Under the pieces are notes generated by a model. It saw nothing but the letters and a program-made list of their open reading frames with translations. It ran no database searches and was not told where the DNA came from. From Planctomycetaceae bacterium (GTDB lineage Bacteria > Planctomycetota > Planctomycetia > Pirellulales > Pirellulaceae), in the NCBI GenBank assembly GCA_024642765.1, contig JAHEAM010000258.1, positions 1-5,890 on the forward strand: a stretch of 5,890 nucleotides of DNA. The letters are read 5' to 3'. The translations under genes were made by a program, and so were the position numbers. Below are positions 4,878 through 5,890 of this stretch, in pieces (position 1 is the first letter of the stretch; every line of letters starts with the position of its first letter).

Positions 4878-5890
4878 CTAGTTAGCAAGGTCAAATCGAT
4901 CGAGATTCATTACTTTGCTCCAGACGGCTACAAAGTCGTTAACAAATTTCTCCTTCGCGTCTTGGCTGGCGTAAACTTCTGCGATGGCTCGCAATTGTGA
5001 GTTCGAACCAAACACTAGATCAACACGGGTTCCAGTCCATTTGATGTTACCAGTCGCACGGTCCACGCCCTCGAAAACACCTTCGTCTTTTTCTGACTTT
5101 TGCCAATGCGTTCCCATATCCAACAAATTCACAAAGAAATCGTTGGACAATGATTCTGGTTGTTTCGTGAATACGCCGTGTTTTGCATTTGCAAAGTTAG
5201 CGTTGAGGACTCGCATACCACCAACCAAAGCCGTCATTTCGGGCGCCGTCAGGTTCAGCAACTGAGCCCGATCAACCAACAGTTCTTCGGCGGAGCGAGT
5301 GTGTCCGGAGCCAAGGTAATTTCGAAAGCCATCTGCCGTTGGTTCAAGAACAGCAAATGATGGCACGTCCGTCATCTCTTGTGTTGCATCGGTACGACCT
5401 GGGGCGAAGGGCACTTTGATATCGTGTCCTGCATTCTTCGCCGCTTGTTCAACCGCAGCACATCCGCCCAGCACAATCAGGTCAGCCAACGAAACTTGTT
5501 TGCCACCTTTTTGTGCGCCGTTGAATTCCTTTTGGATTTTTTCAAGCGTCGTCATTGTCTTGGCCAGCTCCGCTGGTTGATTAACTGCCCAATTTTTTTG
5601 GGGTGCCAATCGCAAACGTGCACCGTTGGCTCCACCTCGTTTGTCACTACCGCGAAACGTTGCCGCAGAGGCCCAAGCGGTTGAAACCAATTGCGATACG
5701 GACAGGCCTGACGACAAGAGTTTAGTCTTGAGCGCTTCGATATCACTTTCATTGATCAAGTCGTGCTTGACTGCGGGAACTGGATCTTGCCAAATTTGCG
5801 GTTCCGCTACCTCGGGGCCTAGGCAACGCGATACCGGTCCCATGTCGCGATGAGTGAGCTTGTACCAGGCCTTCGCAAAGGCCTCGGCGA
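4878..5890 (-). CDS. katG: Catalase-peroxidase KatG2, C-terminal part, cut by the window end
   Basis: 336 codons plus the TAG stop are visible. The frame stays open through base 5890, so the 5' part (about 397 codons by comparison with KatG1) lies outside. The visible part starts at AEAFAKAWYKLTHRDMGP, which includes the mobile Arg of the family, and then covers the whole C-terminal domain. From MGPVSRC to the stop it aligns without gaps to KatG1 (321 residues each) at roughly 70-75% identity by eye, with the same conserved blocks (FRGSDKRGGANGARLRLAPQ, PFAPGRTDATQEMTD, NDFFVNLLDMGT). No frameshift or internal stop is seen. The haem-binding residues are out of view, so activity cannot be judged. 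The ATG at 5841-5843 is internal and is not a start. The last 55 bases are identical to katG1, unlike the rest. It lies 232 bases upstream of furA on the same strand. Confidence 0.95.
   Translation of the reverse strand, partial: AEAFAKAWYKLTHRDMGPVSRCLGPEVAEPQIWQDPVPAVKHDLINESDIEALKTKLLSSGLSVSQLVSTAWASAATFRGSDKRGGANGARLRLAPQKNWAVNQPAELAKTMTTLEKIQKEFNGAQKGGKQVSLADLIVLGGCAAVEQAAKNAGHDIKVPFAPGRTDATQEMTDVPSFAVLEPTADGFRNYLGSGHTRSAEELLVDRAQLLNLTAPEMTALVGGMRVLNANFANAKHGVFTKQPESLSNDFFVNLLDMGTHWQKSEKDEGVFEGVDRATGNIKWTGTRVDLVFGSNSQLRAIAEVYASQDAKEKFVNDFVAVWSKVMNLDRFDLAN
5836..5890 (-). repeat. 55-bp tract identical to katG1 2911-2965
   Basis: From GGTCCC at 5836 to the window end every base equals 2911-2965 of katG1. 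Just to the left the two genes differ at roughly three bases in ten. The tract encodes the A-E-A-F-A-K-A-W-Y-K-L-T-H-R-D-M-G-P region and ends exactly at the window edge, so its real length is unknown. Confidence 0.9.

Noticed and set aside
5841..5843. ATG (MGPVSRC) as a true start giving a stand-alone C-terminal KatG domain
   Set aside because: The frame is open upstream to the window edge and encodes the normal KatG residues before it; the same internal Met is present in full-length KatG1.
1..5890. CRISPR array, insertion sequence or phage genes
   Set aside because: No regularly spaced direct repeats, transposase, integrase or terminal inverted repeats were seen on either strand.

Overview
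The window holds one secreted esterase-like gene on the + strand, then a peroxide-defence cluster on the - strand. Read in its own direction, the cluster runs katG2 (cut by the window end), furA, katG1. Base composition looks close to 50% G+C by eye. Ribosome binding sites are uneven: strong before katG1, weak or absent elsewhere. The secreted SGNH hydrolase fused to a Dabb domain, together with the moderate G+C, suggests a Planctomycetota bacterium (Pirellulales-like), probably from an environmental or metagenomic assembly. This assignment is an inference, because no rRNA or marker gene is present.

Layout. 1-253: non-coding leader with a short perfect dyad at 196-209 and no convincing promoter. 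254-1270 (+): exported SGNH/GDSL hydrolase with a C-terminal Dabb domain. 1271-1952: a long gap between convergent genes. It contains an imperfect palindrome with 13-bp arms (1289-1354), a doubtful 82-codon ORF on the - strand (1352-1600) with a hairpin at each end, and a convincing katG1 terminator (1823-1866). 1953-4154 (-): complete catalase-peroxidase KatG1. 4214-4645 (-): FurA, a peroxide-sensing Fur-family repressor very like the actinobacterial FurA encoded next to katG. 4646-4877: intergenic, with a candidate leaderless furA promoter, an operator-like dyad and two strong hairpins. 4878-5890 (-): the C-terminal 336 codons of a second catalase-peroxidase, KatG2.

How the genes work together. 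FurA should repress its own promoter, and with it the katG1 gene 59 bp downstream, until peroxide oxidises its metal site. KatG1 would then remove hydrogen peroxide. KatG2 lies upstream in the same orientation, separated by hairpins, so it is probably a separate transcription unit. The two KatG proteins are roughly 70-75% identical over the shared C-terminal half, so they are old paralogues and not a fresh copy. Against that background, the last 55 bases of the window are identical to the matching part of katG1. This abrupt change points either to local gene conversion or to an assembly break at a shared k-mer, and it is the observation most worth checking.
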